Notes: generated by a model not told the origin, from the sequence alone. DNA of 64,000 nucleotides from CAG-390 sp964522215 (GCA_964522215.1 CAZFVR010000006.1:10546-74545), one strand, 5' to 3'. Shown: positions 51,550 through 61,356, numbered from the stretch's first letter. Made by a program: numbers and translations.

Positions 51550-52167
51550 ATGGCAAACAATGCGCGTAGTGAGGCAAAAAGCATGCGGGAACTTTTTCCG
51601 GGTGAGGGTGCGGCGGTGACGATGCGCCAAACGGTATGCCATCCTCACTGCGGCGAGCGCCCGCTTTTGACGGCGCGCGCGGTGTACCCCGCCTTTGACT
51701 TTACCGCCGATGAGCCCGCATACCGCATAAATAAATTTTACGCCGAGCTTGCCGAGGCGTTTTTGTCTTGGTGTGCCGAGCGCGGCGCGGAATTTGCATC
51801 AAACGGATATGCGAGCGACCCCGACCCCGCACGCCGCTTTAAGCACCGCCGCTATCTTGCCTACCTGCATGTCACCCCCGGCTTTGTCTCGCAGGAGCTG
51901 ATATCCGTGTGGGGCGAGGCAGCTATGCTTCACGGCACGGACGTGATGGGCCGCCGTGTGTTCGCCGAATGCTGGCGCGTGCGGGATGCCGCGCTCATAC
52001 CGTGGCCCAAAAGCCGCTGCAGGACTGAGACTGTATTCGTCTCTCGCGAGGGGGATCTGATGCGTATCACGGCGAATGATAGCGGCCATTTCCACCCTGC
52101 CGAGATTATCGAAGATTCAATTTACGAATTTAGAACGATTTCAAAATTATTTGCAACAATAAGATGA
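51550..52167 (+). CDS. Uncharacterised 205-residue protein (possibly DUF3298-like)
   Basis: The ATG at 51550 has GGAGGTG upstream; an in-frame ATG at 51469 lacks one. No signal peptide or membrane helix is seen. ARAVYPAFDFTADEPAYRINKFYAELAEAFLSW (in part) and YLHVTPGFVSQELISVWGEAAML recall the DUF3298-type domains of RsiV-like proteins, in which a paired-residue extended pattern precedes IN-x-F/Y. The likeness is faint. It stands alone between the CBM-like lipoprotein and the ATPase operon. Confidence 0.5.
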   Translation: MANNARSEAKSMRELFPGEGAAVTMRQTVCHPHCGERPLLTARAVYPAFDFTADEPAYRINKFYAELAEAFLSWCAERGAEFASNGYASDPDPARRFKHRRYLAYLHVTPGFVSQELISVWGEAAMLHGTDVMGRRVFAECWRVRDAALIPWPKSRCRTETVFVSREGDLMRITANDSGHFHPAEIIEDSIYEFRTISKLFATIR

Positions 52168-52173
52168 AAACCA

Positions 52174-52202
52174 TCGACAGAACGGCAGTTTTGTGATATA
52201 AT
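52174..52202 (+). promoter_or_regulatory. V-ATPase operon promoter
   Basis: TCGACA (52174-52179), 17-bp spacer, TATAAT (52197-52202) with TG extended -10. A GTACA-TG-TGTAC inverted repeat (52210-52221) near the presumed +1 could be an operator. Confidence 0.72.
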
Positions 52203-52330
52203 TAACACTGTACATGTGTACCTAAAAGGCAAAAAGGATCTCTTGAGACCCTATAAAAAAAGCTTATGGGGAGACATAACACGCGGTCGGCTTTGTCCGG
52301 TCGCAGGACAAAAAGGAGGTATAACAGTAA

Positions 52331-52657
52331 ATGACCATGGAGTCATTAAAGGAGATACGCATCGCCGAGGAACGTGCCGAGGAGATACGCCGCGCCGCCG
52401 CCGAGGAAGCGCGCCTGCGCCTCTCGAGAGCGCGTGCCGACGCCGAGCGGCTGATAGAGACAGCGGACAGCGAATCTCACAAAGACGCTGCCGCAGCTGT
52501 AGGTGAGATCACCGGCCGTGCCAATGCATTGGTTGACGGCGAGATCGAAAAAGCAAAGCGTGATGCCGCGGCCATCGAAGCGGAGGCTGCCCGAAACGCA
52601 GACGATGCGGTCAAAATGATATACTGGGAGATAGTTGAGAAATGTCTACATGCGTAA
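52331..52657 (+). CDS. ntpF: V-type ATPase subunit G/H (peripheral stalk)
   Basis: A 108-residue, almost wholly helical, Ala/Glu/Arg-rich protein (EERAEEIRRAAAEEARLRLS, DGEIEKAKRDAAAIEAEAAR) of the type that pairs with subunit E to make the peripheral stalk. AAGGAGG precedes the start. It is the first gene of an operon whose order equals Enterococcus hirae ntpFIKECGABD. It overlaps the I-subunit gene by 16 bases. Confidence 0.82.
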   Translation: MTMESLKEIRIAEERAEEIRRAAAEEARLRLSRARADAERLIETADSESHKDAAAAVGEITGRANALVDGEIEKAKRDAAAIEAEAARNADDAVKMIYWEIVEKCLHA

Positions 52658-54588
52658 TGAAGCACCTGACGGTGTGGGCATCGGCCGAGGATGCTGATGC
52701 CGTAGCATCGCGCCTTGTAAAGCTTCGCTGTGTTGATGTTGATGAGGCTCCCCTCGACCCTGACGGCAGTCTTGCAAAATATGACCCGTCAGCGACCATA
52801 CGCGCCTGCGAGGCAGAGCTGGCAGAGATAGAATCGGCCATGGAGCCGCTTTATCCCTACAGCCGCAAGAGCAGTGGCTTTTCCCCCGCGCCGCCGATAG
52901 ACATCGACCGCGAGGCCTTTGCCGCAGACCGCGGCGGGATGATGAGCGAGGCGCGTGAGACCTGCCGCAGGATAAACAAAATGCGCGAGCGACTTGCCGC
53001 CATTGAGCGTGAGATCCCCGAGGCAAAGGCAAAAGCCGAGGCTGTACGGCCTTGGATGGGCTGTGGGGTGGCGCTCGACTACGAGGGCACCGAGCACACG
53101 CGTCTGTTTTTTGGCAGTCTGCCGAATGCAGCGGCGGAGGGAGATGCACTGTCGGCACAGCTCGGCGATCTTGCGGCGGCATGGCGGGTAGTATACCGCG
53201 AGGGCTCGGCGGCCTATTGCATCTTTATAGTTGAGCGAGGGGATGCAGACGAGCTTTTGCGCCGTCTTAACGCCATTGGCTTTGCAAGAGCCGTATTCCC
53301 GCGCGGCTGTGGCTGCGCAGAGGAGATCTGCGCGGCGGGATCCGACCGTGCGGCAACGCTTGCCGATGAAAAAAAGAATATTGAAGAAAACTTTTGCGGT
53401 CTTGCGGGTCAGCTTGACTCGCTCCGTGTCCTTTGGGATACGGTATCCACAAAGCTTGCGGGTGAGCGCGTAAAGGAGCGCCTGCTCTCCACCAACAGCT
53501 GCGTGCTGCTTTGCGGTTGGTTGCCGCAAAAGCAGACAGAGCGCGCTACGGCGGTGCTTGAATCCATAGGCTGTGCATATGAATTCAGCGACCCCGCCCC
53601 CGGCGACAATGTGCCGGTAAAGCTTGAAAACAACAAATTCGCATCCTGCTTTGAGTGGGTGGTGGGAATGTACTCCCTGCCCGCCTACGGCACGTTTGAC
53701 CCGACATTTGTGATGAGCTTTTTCTATATCCTCTTCTTTTCCATGATGTTTGCCGATGTGGGATACGGTCTGCTTTTGGTGCTTGGCGGCTTTCTTGCCC
53801 CGCGCCTGTTGCACATGAAGCCCAAAAAGGCACAGCCCTTTTACATGTTCGGCATATGCGGCATCGGATGCATGATAACCGGCGTGCTGTTTGGCGGCTA
53901 TTTTGGTGATATGCCGCTTGCCATCGCAAGAGCGATCAACCCGGACGCACAGCTGCCTGACACCTTGGCACTGGTCGTTGATCCGGTCGCCGACCCCATG
54001 ACCTTCCTTATTATTGGTCTTGCGCTTGGTTTTATTCACCTTGTTGCGGGACAGGTCATAAAATTCATCCTCGTTTGGAAAAACGAATCCCCTGTGGATG
54101 CCATTTGCGACTACGCGCTCTTTTGGGTGCTTTACGCGGGTCTGGGACTGCTCTTCCTTGCCCCTTCCGTTGGCAAATGGGTGACCATCGGTGCGCTTGC
54201 GGCGATAGTGCTGACAGGCGGCCGCAAGGAGAAAAATCCCCTGATGCGCATACCCAAGGGCTTTTTGGCACTCTACGGGCTTGTCAACTTCGGCTCGGAT
54301 GTGCTCTCCTACTCGCGCATTTTGGCGCTCGCCCTCTCCGGCGGTGTTTTGGCGCAGGTCATGAACATCCTCGGCACGATGGGCTCAAGCCCTGTGGCGA
54401 TAGCCATAGGAATGCTCTTCTGCTTCCTTATCGGTCACATCCTCAACCTTGCGCTCAGCGCGCTCGGCTCATTTGTTCACACCAGCCGCTTGCAGTATAT
54501 CGAATTTTTCGGTAAGTTCTACGAGGACGGCGGCCGTCCCTTTGCACCCGCCGTGCCCTCCGAGAAATACTCGGATCTTGACGTTTGA
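52642..54588 (+). CDS. ntpI: V-type ATPase subunit I
   Basis: A 648-residue subunit a/I. The N-terminal cytosolic half has coiled coils (about residues 50-300). The C-terminal half has about eight membrane helices: FMSFFYILFFSMMFADVGYGLLL, FGGYFGDMP, FGSDVLSYSRILALALSGGVLAQVMN with the conserved Arg that serves the half-channels (SYSRILALALSGG), and ALGSFVHTSRLQYIEFFGKFYEDGG. It carries ions between the membrane faces and the rotor ring. Confidence 0.95.
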   Translation: MSTCVMKHLTVWASAEDADAVASRLVKLRCVDVDEAPLDPDGSLAKYDPSATIRACEAELAEIESAMEPLYPYSRKSSGFSPAPPIDIDREAFAADRGGMMSEARETCRRINKMRERLAAIEREIPEAKAKAEAVRPWMGCGVALDYEGTEHTRLFFGSLPNAAAEGDALSAQLGDLAAAWRVVYREGSAAYCIFIVERGDADELLRRLNAIGFARAVFPRGCGCAEEICAAGSDRAATLADEKKNIEENFCGLAGQLDSLRVLWDTVSTKLAGERVKERLLSTNSCVLLCGWLPQKQTERATAVLESIGCAYEFSDPAPGDNVPVKLENNKFASCFEWVVGMYSLPAYGTFDPTFVMSFFYILFFSMMFADVGYGLLLVLGGFLAPRLLHMKPKKAQPFYMFGICGIGCMITGVLFGGYFGDMPLAIARAINPDAQLPDTLALVVDPVADPMTFLIIGLALGFIHLVAGQVIKFILVWKNESPVDAICDYALFWVLYAGLGLLFLAPSVGKWVTIGALAAIVLTGGRKEKNPLMRIPKGFLALYGLVNFGSDVLSYSRILALALSGGVLAQVMNILGTMGSSPVAIAIGMLFCFLIGHILNLALSALGSFVHTSRLQYIEFFGKFYEDGGRPFAPAVPSEKYSDLDV

Positions 54589-54725
54589 TACGTCGGGCAG
54601 AGACAACGAGCAACGGCAAAACAAAACGACAAAGACCGGCAATTGCCGATCAAATGATCCAAATATTTTAGATCAAAAAATAAAACCACATAAAAACAAT
54701 TAAAATCAACCAAGGAGAAACAAAA

Positions 54726-55229
54726 ATGAATTTCGCAGATTTTCTTAGCAGCTTGACAACAGGTGAGGGCTTGGCCCTTATCGGTGCGGCACTGGCCGCC
54801 ATCCTCCCCGGTATGGGAAGTGCAAAAGCCGTTGGCTCGGTCGGTGAATCGCTGGCCGGTCTTATGTCCGAGGATCCCGACAAGTTCGGTAAGGCATTCC
54901 TGCTTCAGGCACTGCCCGCAACACAGGGCATTTACGGCTTTATCGTTGCCTTTATGGTAATGGTAAAGGTCGGCGTTATCGGCGGCGAGGTCGTCACCAC
55001 TCTCGGCGGCGGCATCTACTATCTCTTCGCTTGCCTCCCCATCGCAATATGCGGCTACCACTCCGCTATCCGTCAGGGTCGCGTTGCATCTGCCGGCGTT
55101 GCAATGGTTGCAAAACGTCCCGAGGCATCCGGTAAGGCTGTTACAGCTACCGCTATGGTCGAGCTTTATGCTCTGCTCTCCCTGATCTGCTCCTTCCTGC
55201 TTGTTATGTTTGCACCTGCAGGTCTTTGA
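54726..55229 (+). CDS. ntpK: V-type ATPase subunit K (rotor proteolipid)
   Basis: A 167-residue, four-helix proteolipid, i.e. a doubled hairpin as in E. hirae NtpK. The ion-binding carboxylate is E146 in VELYALL; the equivalent of the first hairpin is Q67 in LPATQGIYGF. L63, T66, Q67, Q117 and E146 correspond to the Na+ ligands known from E. hirae, so Na+ coupling is likely. It forms the membrane ring turned by subunits A3B3DF. Confidence 0.93.
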   Translation: MNFADFLSSLTTGEGLALIGAALAAILPGMGSAKAVGSVGESLAGLMSEDPDKFGKAFLLQALPATQGIYGFIVAFMVMVKVGVIGGEVVTTLGGGIYYLFACLPIAICGYHSAIRQGRVASAGVAMVAKRPEASGKAVTATAMVELYALLSLICSFLLVMFAPAGL

Positions 55230-55271
55230 TAGACCGGCAAAACATCATCACCATGAAAGGCAGAAATACCA

Positions 55272-55889
55272 ATGGTGGGACTTGAAAAGGTTACAAATAA
55301 GATAATCGCATCGGCAGAGGCGGAGGCTGCAAGCCTTCTTGCCCGCACCGACGAGGAGTGCGCGGCGATACTCGCCGAGGCTGAGGCGCGCGCACTTGAG
55401 ATAAGAAACGCCGCAGAGGATGCGGCGGCTGCCGAGGGCGAGGGAGTGGTCTCCCGCGCACGTGCCTCGGCGGCAACAGAGCGGCGCGGCATACTGCTTG
55501 GCGGTCGTTGCCACGCCATTGACTCGGTATTTGAAGCGGCGGAACGCAAGATCTGCGGCATGCCGAGCGAAAACTACCTCGGCTTTTTGGTGGCACTGGC
55601 ACGTGAGGCCGCAAAGGGACAGTCCGGCGAGTGCCGCATAACGCTTGGCAGATCCGACCGCGTGAGCTTTGGTCGCGCACTTGCAGACCAGCTTGAGCGG
55701 GAAATGCCGAATGTAAGCTGGCAGCTGAACGACGGAGATGCCCGCATTGGCGGCGGCCTTTGGCTCGACTTTGGCGAAACGCGCATAGACTGCACGGTCT
55801 CCGCCCTGATAGCCGAGGCGCGCCCGCGCCTTGAGGGCGAGGTCTGCCGCATTCTTTTTGGCGGCAGGGGGGATAAAGGAAATGACTGA
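55272..55889 (+). CDS. ntpE: V-type ATPase subunit E
   Basis: A 205-residue peripheral-stalk subunit: an N-terminal helix (NKIIASAEAEAASLLARTDEE) and a C-terminal globular domain (NDGDARIGGGLWLDFGETRIDCTVSALI), the latter typical of VatE. Its last eight bases overlap the subunit C gene. Confidence 0.9.
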   Translation: MVGLEKVTNKIIASAEAEAASLLARTDEECAAILAEAEARALEIRNAAEDAAAAEGEGVVSRARASAATERRGILLGGRCHAIDSVFEAAERKICGMPSENYLGFLVALAREAAKGQSGECRITLGRSDRVSFGRALADQLEREMPNVSWQLNDGDARIGGGLWLDFGETRIDCTVSALIAEARPRLEGEVCRILFGGRGDKGND

Positions 55890-56946
55890 CGGCAGAAAGA
55901 CAGCGAAAAAGGCGGGCGGCACGCGCCGCGGCCGATACCGCGAGGAAGATTACCGTTATGCGGCCGCAAAGGCCTCGGCACTTTCCCGCGAGCTGATATC
56001 CGAGCAGGCTCAGCGCGAGCTTTTACGCACGCTTGATGCTGCGGGTATAGAGTCACGTCTTGCCGAGTACGGCTTTGACGTCTCCGCGGACACCGAGACC
56101 GCACTCACGAGCTACCTTGCCGAAAGATATGATACACTGCTATCATTTTGCCCCTCCACACCGCTTGCACGCATGTGCAGGCTCAAATACGATTGCTCAA
56201 ACCTCAAATCGGCGATAAAATGCGCCTATGGTCAAAGAGATCCGCACCCGCTGATGATAGAAAGCGGCTGCATTCCCACCGAGGAGCTGATAGATGCCAC
56301 GTCAAGGCGCGACTATTCTGCCATTGCCCGCATCATACCCAACATGGCTCGCGGAGCGGAAATGGCCGCCGCCGCACTTGAGCAGAGCGGCGCATCCCGC
56401 ACGGTCGATTCACTGCTTGACCGCGCCTGCTTTGCCGATATGCGCGAGGCCGCCGCGGCCTGTGGCATACGAGAGGTGGGGGCGATACTCAAGCGCAGGA
56501 CGGATCAGATAAATCTTCTCACCGCCGCGCGCGTTATGCGCCTGCGCCGCGCCGAGCTTCGCCGCGCCGTTTTTGACGACTCGGTGATATCCGGCGGCAG
56601 GATAGACATGGCCGCGCTCCGCGATGCCGAGGATACCGCAACGCTTGGCCGCCTTGCCGAAGAGGCAGGCTATCGCGAGATGGCAGCGGCACTTGCCAAA
56701 ACAGACGGCACTGCGGCAGGTCTTGAAGCGCTCTCGCTGGCGTTTGACAACGATATGTTCACCGAGCTTGCAGAGATGACATCAATGAAGCTGCTTGGCG
56801 CATATCCCATCATCGCCTACATCGCAGGGCTTGAGCTTGAGATAAAAAATCTGCGCATAATCACCTCCGGCATCAAGGCAGGAGAGGATCGCTCTCTGAT
56901 AGAGAGCCGCTTGCGCACTGCACAGGCGCACAGGGAGGTATTGTAA
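55882..56946 (+). CDS. ntpC: V-type ATPase subunit C
   Basis: A 354-residue helical subunit that links the rotor ring to the central shaft. YRYAAAKASALSRELISEQ at the N-terminus and DNDMFTELAEMTSMKLLGAYPIIAYIAGLELEIKNLRII (in part) at the C-terminus are family features. The ATG at 55882 with AAAGGA directly upstream is chosen; an upstream in-frame ATG at 55831 lies inside ntpE. The stop overlaps the ntpG ATG by one base. Confidence 0.93.
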   Translation: MTDGRKTAKKAGGTRRGRYREEDYRYAAAKASALSRELISEQAQRELLRTLDAAGIESRLAEYGFDVSADTETALTSYLAERYDTLLSFCPSTPLARMCRLKYDCSNLKSAIKCAYGQRDPHPLMIESGCIPTEELIDATSRRDYSAIARIIPNMARGAEMAAAALEQSGASRTVDSLLDRACFADMREAAAACGIREVGAILKRRTDQINLLTAARVMRLRRAELRRAVFDDSVISGGRIDMAALRDAEDTATLGRLAEEAGYREMAAALAKTDGTAAGLEALSLAFDNDMFTELAEMTSMKLLGAYPIIAYIAGLELEIKNLRIITSGIKAGEDRSLIESRLRTAQAHREVL

Positions 56947-57311
56947 TGTACAAGATTGCCGTTATCGGACAGAGACAGGACATACTGGGCTTCTCCGCGC
57001 TTGGCTTTACTTTGCTTGAGGCCGCGGACAGCACCGAGGCGCTCAGCGCATTACAATCCGCCACTCGCGGTGCAGCCGGTGCGGCCGGTGCAGGCGGCTC
57101 CGGCAGTACGGGCGGAGTACCTGACGGCGGCTATGCCGTGATATTTATCACCGAGGCATACGCCTCCGACCTTGCGGAGGAGATCTCACGCTTTGATGAC
57201 CTCCCCACCCCCGCGATACTGCCCATTCCCTCCGCCACCAAGGACGGCGGCTTTGGAATGCGTGCCCTGCATGACCGCGTTAAACGCGCCGTGGGCAGCG
57301 ATATCCTCTGA
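56946..57311 (+). CDS. ntpG: V-type ATPase subunit F, with Gly/Ala-rich insert
   Basis: A 121-residue shaft subunit (F in V-ATPase naming, NtpG in E. hirae). MYKIAVIGQRQDILGFSALGF and YAVIFITEAYASDL, LPIPSA are conserved. A ~18-residue Gly/Ala/Ser stretch near residues 40-58 is extra compared with ordinary ~105-residue members and sits in a surface loop. Confidence 0.9.
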   Translation: MYKIAVIGQRQDILGFSALGFTLLEAADSTEALSALQSATRGAAGAAGAGGSGSTGGVPDGGYAVIFITEAYASDLAEEISRFDDLPTPAILPIPSATKDGGFGMRALHDRVKRAVGSDIL

Positions 57312-57332
57312 TCTTACCCGCAAATATCAAAT

Positions 57333-57365
57333 ATTAAGATCTGCATTAAGATCTGCATTAAGATC
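57333..57365. repeat. 12-bp tandem repeat between ntpG and ntpA
   Basis: ATTAAGATCTGC occurs twice in a row and is followed by a partial third copy (ATTAAGATC). It lies in the only sizeable gap (156 bases) among the last seven ATPase genes. It may be a slippage product or a binding site. Confidence 0.8.
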
Positions 57366-57467
57366 ACAGACAAAAGGCACCATACAACAACAAAAATCAA
57401 GCATAGCGGGAGCGCCGCCCGCACCATCACGGCGCAAATAGCCGAGAAAGGCATGAAATGAATTAAA

Positions 57468-59237
57468 ATGGAATTGATCGAAGGAAAGATCCTAAAGGTA
57501 TCCGGTCCGCTGGTTATAGCCGAGGGCATGAGACGCGCCGATATGTTCGATGTCGTTCATGTTGGCCGCGACAAGCTTATCGGTGAGATAATAGAAATGC
57601 ACGGCGACCGCGCCTCGGTACAGGTGTACGAGGAGACCGCAGGGCTTGGCCGCGGCGACGAGGTGGTATCCACCGGTGCGCCGCTTTCGGTTGAGCTTGG
57701 CCCCGGTCTTATCGGAAACATATACGACGGTATACAGCGCCCGCTTGAAAAGCTGCAGGAAATGGCTGGCTCAAACCTCACCCGCGGCATAGTTGCCCCC
57801 GCGCTTGACCGCGACCGCGTTTGGCACTTTGAGGCCACCGCTCAGCGCAACACAAAGGTCCGGGGCGGCGATATCGTTGGTACTGTGGCAGAGACCGAAT
57901 CTCTCAGCCACAAGGTGATGGTCCCACCCGGGGTCAGCGGCACGCTGATCTCGATTCGCTCCGGCGACTATCACGTAACTGACAAGATAGGCGTTATCGA
58001 ATGCGCCGACGGCTCTACACACGAGCTGACACTTATGCACAAATGGCCGGTCCGTGTGGCTCGTCCGCACGCGGGCAAGCTCCCGCCCACCGAGCCTATG
58101 ATCACGGGTCAGCGCTCGATAGATGCGCTCTTCCCCATCGCCCGCGGCGGCACAGCCTGCGTTCCCGGTCCTTTCGGCTCGGGCAAGACTGTTGTTCAGC
58201 ACCAGCTGGCAAAATGGAGCAATGTTGATATAGTCGTTTACATCGGCTGCGGCGAACGCGGAAACGAAATGACAGACGTTTTGCGCGAGTTCCCCGAACT
58301 GCGCGACCCGCGCACCGGACGTTCGCTGATGGAGCGTACCATCCTTATCGCAAACACCTCGGATATGCCGGTGGCGGCACGTGAGGCATCGATATACACC
58401 GGCATCACCATTGCGGAATATTATCGCGATATGGGCTACACCGTTGCGGTCATAGCCGACTCCACCTCCCGCTGGGCAGAGGCCTTGCGCGAAATGTCCG
58501 GCCGTCTTGAGGAAATGCCGGGCGAGGAGGGCTACCCCGCATATCTTACCTCTCGTCTTGCACAGTTCTACGAGCGTGCGGGACGTGTTACCTGCCTTGG
58601 CTCCGATGGGCGCGAGGGCGCACTTTCCGCCATCGGCGCGGTATCTCCCGCAGGCGGTGACATCTCCGAGCCTGTAACACAGGCCACCCTGCGTATAGTT
58701 AAGGTGTTCTGGGGTCTTGACTCCTCCCTTGCCTATCGCCGTCACTTCCCCGCCATCAACTGGCTAAACTCCTACTCCCTCTACCGCGAACGCCTTAACG
58801 GCTGGTTTGCCGAAAATGTTTCGCGCGATTGGATGCCCCTGACACAGCGTTGCCTTAAGACCCTGCAAACAGAGGCAGAGCTTAACGAGATAGTACAGCT
58901 TATCGGCGCGGATGCGCTCTCCCCCTCCGACCGCCTGACCCTTGAGATCGCACGCTCACTGCGTGAGGACTTTTTGCAGCAGAACGCGATGACGGAGAAC
59001 GACAGCTATTCTCCCCTCGATAAACAGCACCGCCTGCTTGGACTTATATTTAAGTTTGAGGACACCGCGCGCCGCGCGATAGAGAGCGGAGCTTCCATCG
59101 ACGAGATAACAGACCTGCCGATAAGAGAGCGCATAGGCAGAGCAAAGGATCTGCCCAACGACAACTACAAGGCTGATTTTGACAGTATTTCCGCAGATAT
59201 CGACCGCGAGATCAACGCGACGATACCCAAGGCATAA
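57468..59237 (+). CDS. ntpA: V-type ATPase catalytic subunit A
   Basis: A 589-residue catalytic subunit. Walker A is GPFGSGKTV at about 234-242; the non-homologous insertion typical of A subunits, the catalytic GERGNEM region and DSTSRWAEALREMSGRLEEMPGEEGYPAYL are present. It binds and hydrolyses (or makes) ATP in the A3B3 head. No strong ribosome binding site directly precedes it; translation may depend on upstream coupling. Confidence 0.97.
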   Translation: MELIEGKILKVSGPLVIAEGMRRADMFDVVHVGRDKLIGEIIEMHGDRASVQVYEETAGLGRGDEVVSTGAPLSVELGPGLIGNIYDGIQRPLEKLQEMAGSNLTRGIVAPALDRDRVWHFEATAQRNTKVRGGDIVGTVAETESLSHKVMVPPGVSGTLISIRSGDYHVTDKIGVIECADGSTHELTLMHKWPVRVARPHAGKLPPTEPMITGQRSIDALFPIARGGTACVPGPFGSGKTVVQHQLAKWSNVDIVVYIGCGERGNEMTDVLREFPELRDPRTGRSLMERTILIANTSDMPVAAREASIYTGITIAEYYRDMGYTVAVIADSTSRWAEALREMSGRLEEMPGEEGYPAYLTSRLAQFYERAGRVTCLGSDGREGALSAIGAVSPAGGDISEPVTQATLRIVKVFWGLDSSLAYRRHFPAINWLNSYSLYRERLNGWFAENVSRDWMPLTQRCLKTLQTEAELNEIVQLIGADALSPSDRLTLEIARSLREDFLQQNAMTENDSYSPLDKQHRLLGLIFKFEDTARRAIESGASIDEITDLPIRERIGRAKDLPNDNYKADFDSISADIDREINATIPKA

Positions 59238-59251
59238 TAAGGAGGACGGCA

Positions 59252-60649
59252 ATGATAAAAGAATATAAGACCATTGAAGAGGTAGCCGGTCCTCTTATGC
59301 TGATAAAGAGCGTTGAGGGCGTAAAGTATGACGAACTGGGCGAGATAGTAATGCCCGACGGCTCACTGCGCCGTTGCCGCGTGCTTGAAGTAAACGGCAA
59401 TGACGTTTTGGTTCAGCTGTTTGAATCGGCGGCCGGCATCAACCTTTCGGAGAGTCGCGTTCGCTTTACCGGACACGGCGTTCGCCTTGCCGTCTCCCCC
59501 GATATCATGGGGCGCGTATTTAACGGCATGGGCGAGCCTATCGATGGCGGCGCCAGAATAATCCCCGAAAAATATTGCGATATCAACGGCACACCCATCA
59601 ACCCGGCGGCAAGGTATTACCCCTCCGAGTTTATTCAAACAGGTATCTCCACCATCGACGGGCTTAACACCCTCGTGCGCGGGCAAAAGCTGCCGATATT
59701 CTCAGGCTCGGGTCTGCCTCACGCCGACCTTGCGGCACAGATAGCCAGACAGGCCAAGGTCATTGGCGACGGCGGCTCAAACTTCGCCGTTGTGTTTGCC
59801 GCTGTGGGTATCACCTTTGAAGAGGCTGACTTCTTTATAAACGACTTTAAAAAGACAGGCGCTATCGGCAGAACGGTAATGTTCTGCAACCTCGCCTCCG
59901 ACCCCGCCATCGAGCGTATCTCCGCTCCGCGTATGGCACTTACTGCCGCAGAGTATCTTGCATTTGACCTTGGCATGCACGTGCTGGTAATCATCACCGA
60001 TATCACCAACTACGCAGAGGCACTGCGCGAGGTATCGGCCGCAAGACGTGAGGTCCCCGGTCGCCGCGGCTACCCCGGCTACATGTACACCGACCTTGCA
60101 ACAATGTACGAGCGTGCCGGCAGAAAAGCGGGCAGTGAAGGCTCGATCACGATGATACCGATCCTTTCAATGCCTGAGGACGACAAGACCCACCCGATTC
60201 CCGACCTTACCGGATACATCACCGAGGGACAGATAATCCTTTCTCGCGATATGTACCGCAAGGGCTATATGCCGCCTGTAGATGTGCTCCCCTCCCTTTC
60301 CCGTCTTAAGGACAAGGGTATTGGCGCGGGCAGAACGCGGGAGGATCACGCGGGAGTTATGAACCAGCTCTTCTCCAGCTACGCACGCGGATGCGAGGCA
60401 AAGGAGCTTATGGTGGTGCTTGGTGAATCCGCCCTGACACCGATGGATCGTCTTTACGCCAAATTCTCCGATGAGTTTGAGGCAAGATATATCAATCAGG
60501 GCTTTTACGAGAACCGCACGATAGAGGAGACGCTTGACCTTGGTTGGGAGCTGCTCTCCATCCTGCCTAAGAGCGAGCTTAAGCGCATCAAGCCGGAATT
60601 TATTGAAAAATACTGGCCCAAGAGCAAAAAAGCCGCCGCGGCTGACTGA
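59252..60649 (+). CDS. ntpB: V-type ATPase subunit B
   Basis: A 465-residue non-catalytic head subunit. FNGMGEPIDGG, QTGISTIDGLNTLVRGQKLPIFSGSGLPH and PGRRGYPGYMYTDLATMYERAG are signature stretches. AAGGAGG lies 14 bases after the ntpA stop. It completes the A3B3 hexamer. Confidence 0.97.
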   Translation: MIKEYKTIEEVAGPLMLIKSVEGVKYDELGEIVMPDGSLRRCRVLEVNGNDVLVQLFESAAGINLSESRVRFTGHGVRLAVSPDIMGRVFNGMGEPIDGGARIIPEKYCDINGTPINPAARYYPSEFIQTGISTIDGLNTLVRGQKLPIFSGSGLPHADLAAQIARQAKVIGDGGSNFAVVFAAVGITFEEADFFINDFKKTGAIGRTVMFCNLASDPAIERISAPRMALTAAEYLAFDLGMHVLVIITDITNYAEALREVSAARREVPGRRGYPGYMYTDLATMYERAGRKAGSEGSITMIPILSMPEDDKTHPIPDLTGYITEGQIILSRDMYRKGYMPPVDVLPSLSRLKDKGIGAGRTREDHAGVMNQLFSSYARGCEAKELMVVLGESALTPMDRLYAKFSDEFEARYINQGFYENRTIEETLDLGWELLSILPKSELKRIKPEFIEKYWPKSKKAAAAD

Positions 60650-60669
60650 TAAACGCTTGGAGGCGCAAG

Positions 60670-61332
60670 ATGGCAACAACTAATATAAGCCCCACCAGAA
60701 TGGAGCTTAAACGCCTCAAGACCCGCTACGCCGCCGCGCGCCGCGGCCACAAGCTGCTAAAGGACAAGCGCGACGAGCTGATGAAGCACTTTTTGGAGGC
60801 GGTAAGGGAAAATCAAAAGCTGCGCGAGAGCGTTGAAGAACGCCTGCGCGCGTACTATCGCTCCTTTACCGCCGCGGGTGCCGTTGGCAACCCCAAAATG
60901 CTTGAGGAGGCGCTTATCGCTCCGACCGGCGAGAACATGATCGACGTTGACAGCAAAAAAACGATGGGTGTTACGGTTCCCATCTTTGAGGGCGGCGACA
61001 TAACCGTTGGCATAGGCTACGGCATGGCATTCACCCCCGCAGGACTTGACTCGGCACTTGAGGAGCTTTCCTCGCTTTCCGCCGACATGATAAAGCTGGC
61101 CGAGCTTGAAAAGACCGCTCAGCTTTTGGCGGGCGAAATAGAACGCACAAGACGCCGCGTTAACGCGCTTGAATATATACTGATGCCGAGATATCTTGAA
61201 TCGATAAAAACGATCTCAATGAAGCTCGACGAGGATGAACGCAGTTCACGCGCGCGGCTGATGAAGGTCAAGGAAATGACCGCCGAGGCGGAGATAAAGA
61301 AAAAACGTGCCGCCGAGGCAGCCGCCGTATAA
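60670..61332 (+). CDS. ntpD: V-type ATPase subunit D (central shaft)
   Basis: A 220-residue coiled-coil shaft subunit. SPTRMELKRLKTRYAAARRG and LLKDKRDELMKHFLEAVREN at the N-terminus, and RRVNALEYILMPRYLESIKTISMKLDEDER (in part) at the C-terminus are conserved. It links the A3B3 head to subunit C and the rotor. Last gene of the operon. Confidence 0.96.
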   Translation: MATTNISPTRMELKRLKTRYAAARRGHKLLKDKRDELMKHFLEAVRENQKLRESVEERLRAYYRSFTAAGAVGNPKMLEEALIAPTGENMIDVDSKKTMGVTVPIFEGGDITVGIGYGMAFTPAGLDSALEELSSLSADMIKLAELEKTAQLLAGEIERTRRRVNALEYILMPRYLESIKTISMKLDEDERSSRARLMKVKEMTAEAEIKKKRAAEAAAV

Positions 61333-61356
61333 GGCAAATAACGATCTCACATTCAC

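Noticed and set aside
52789..54039. 416-codon minus-strand frame opposite ntpI
   Set aside because: Antisense to the ATPase I subunit; no signals for expression.
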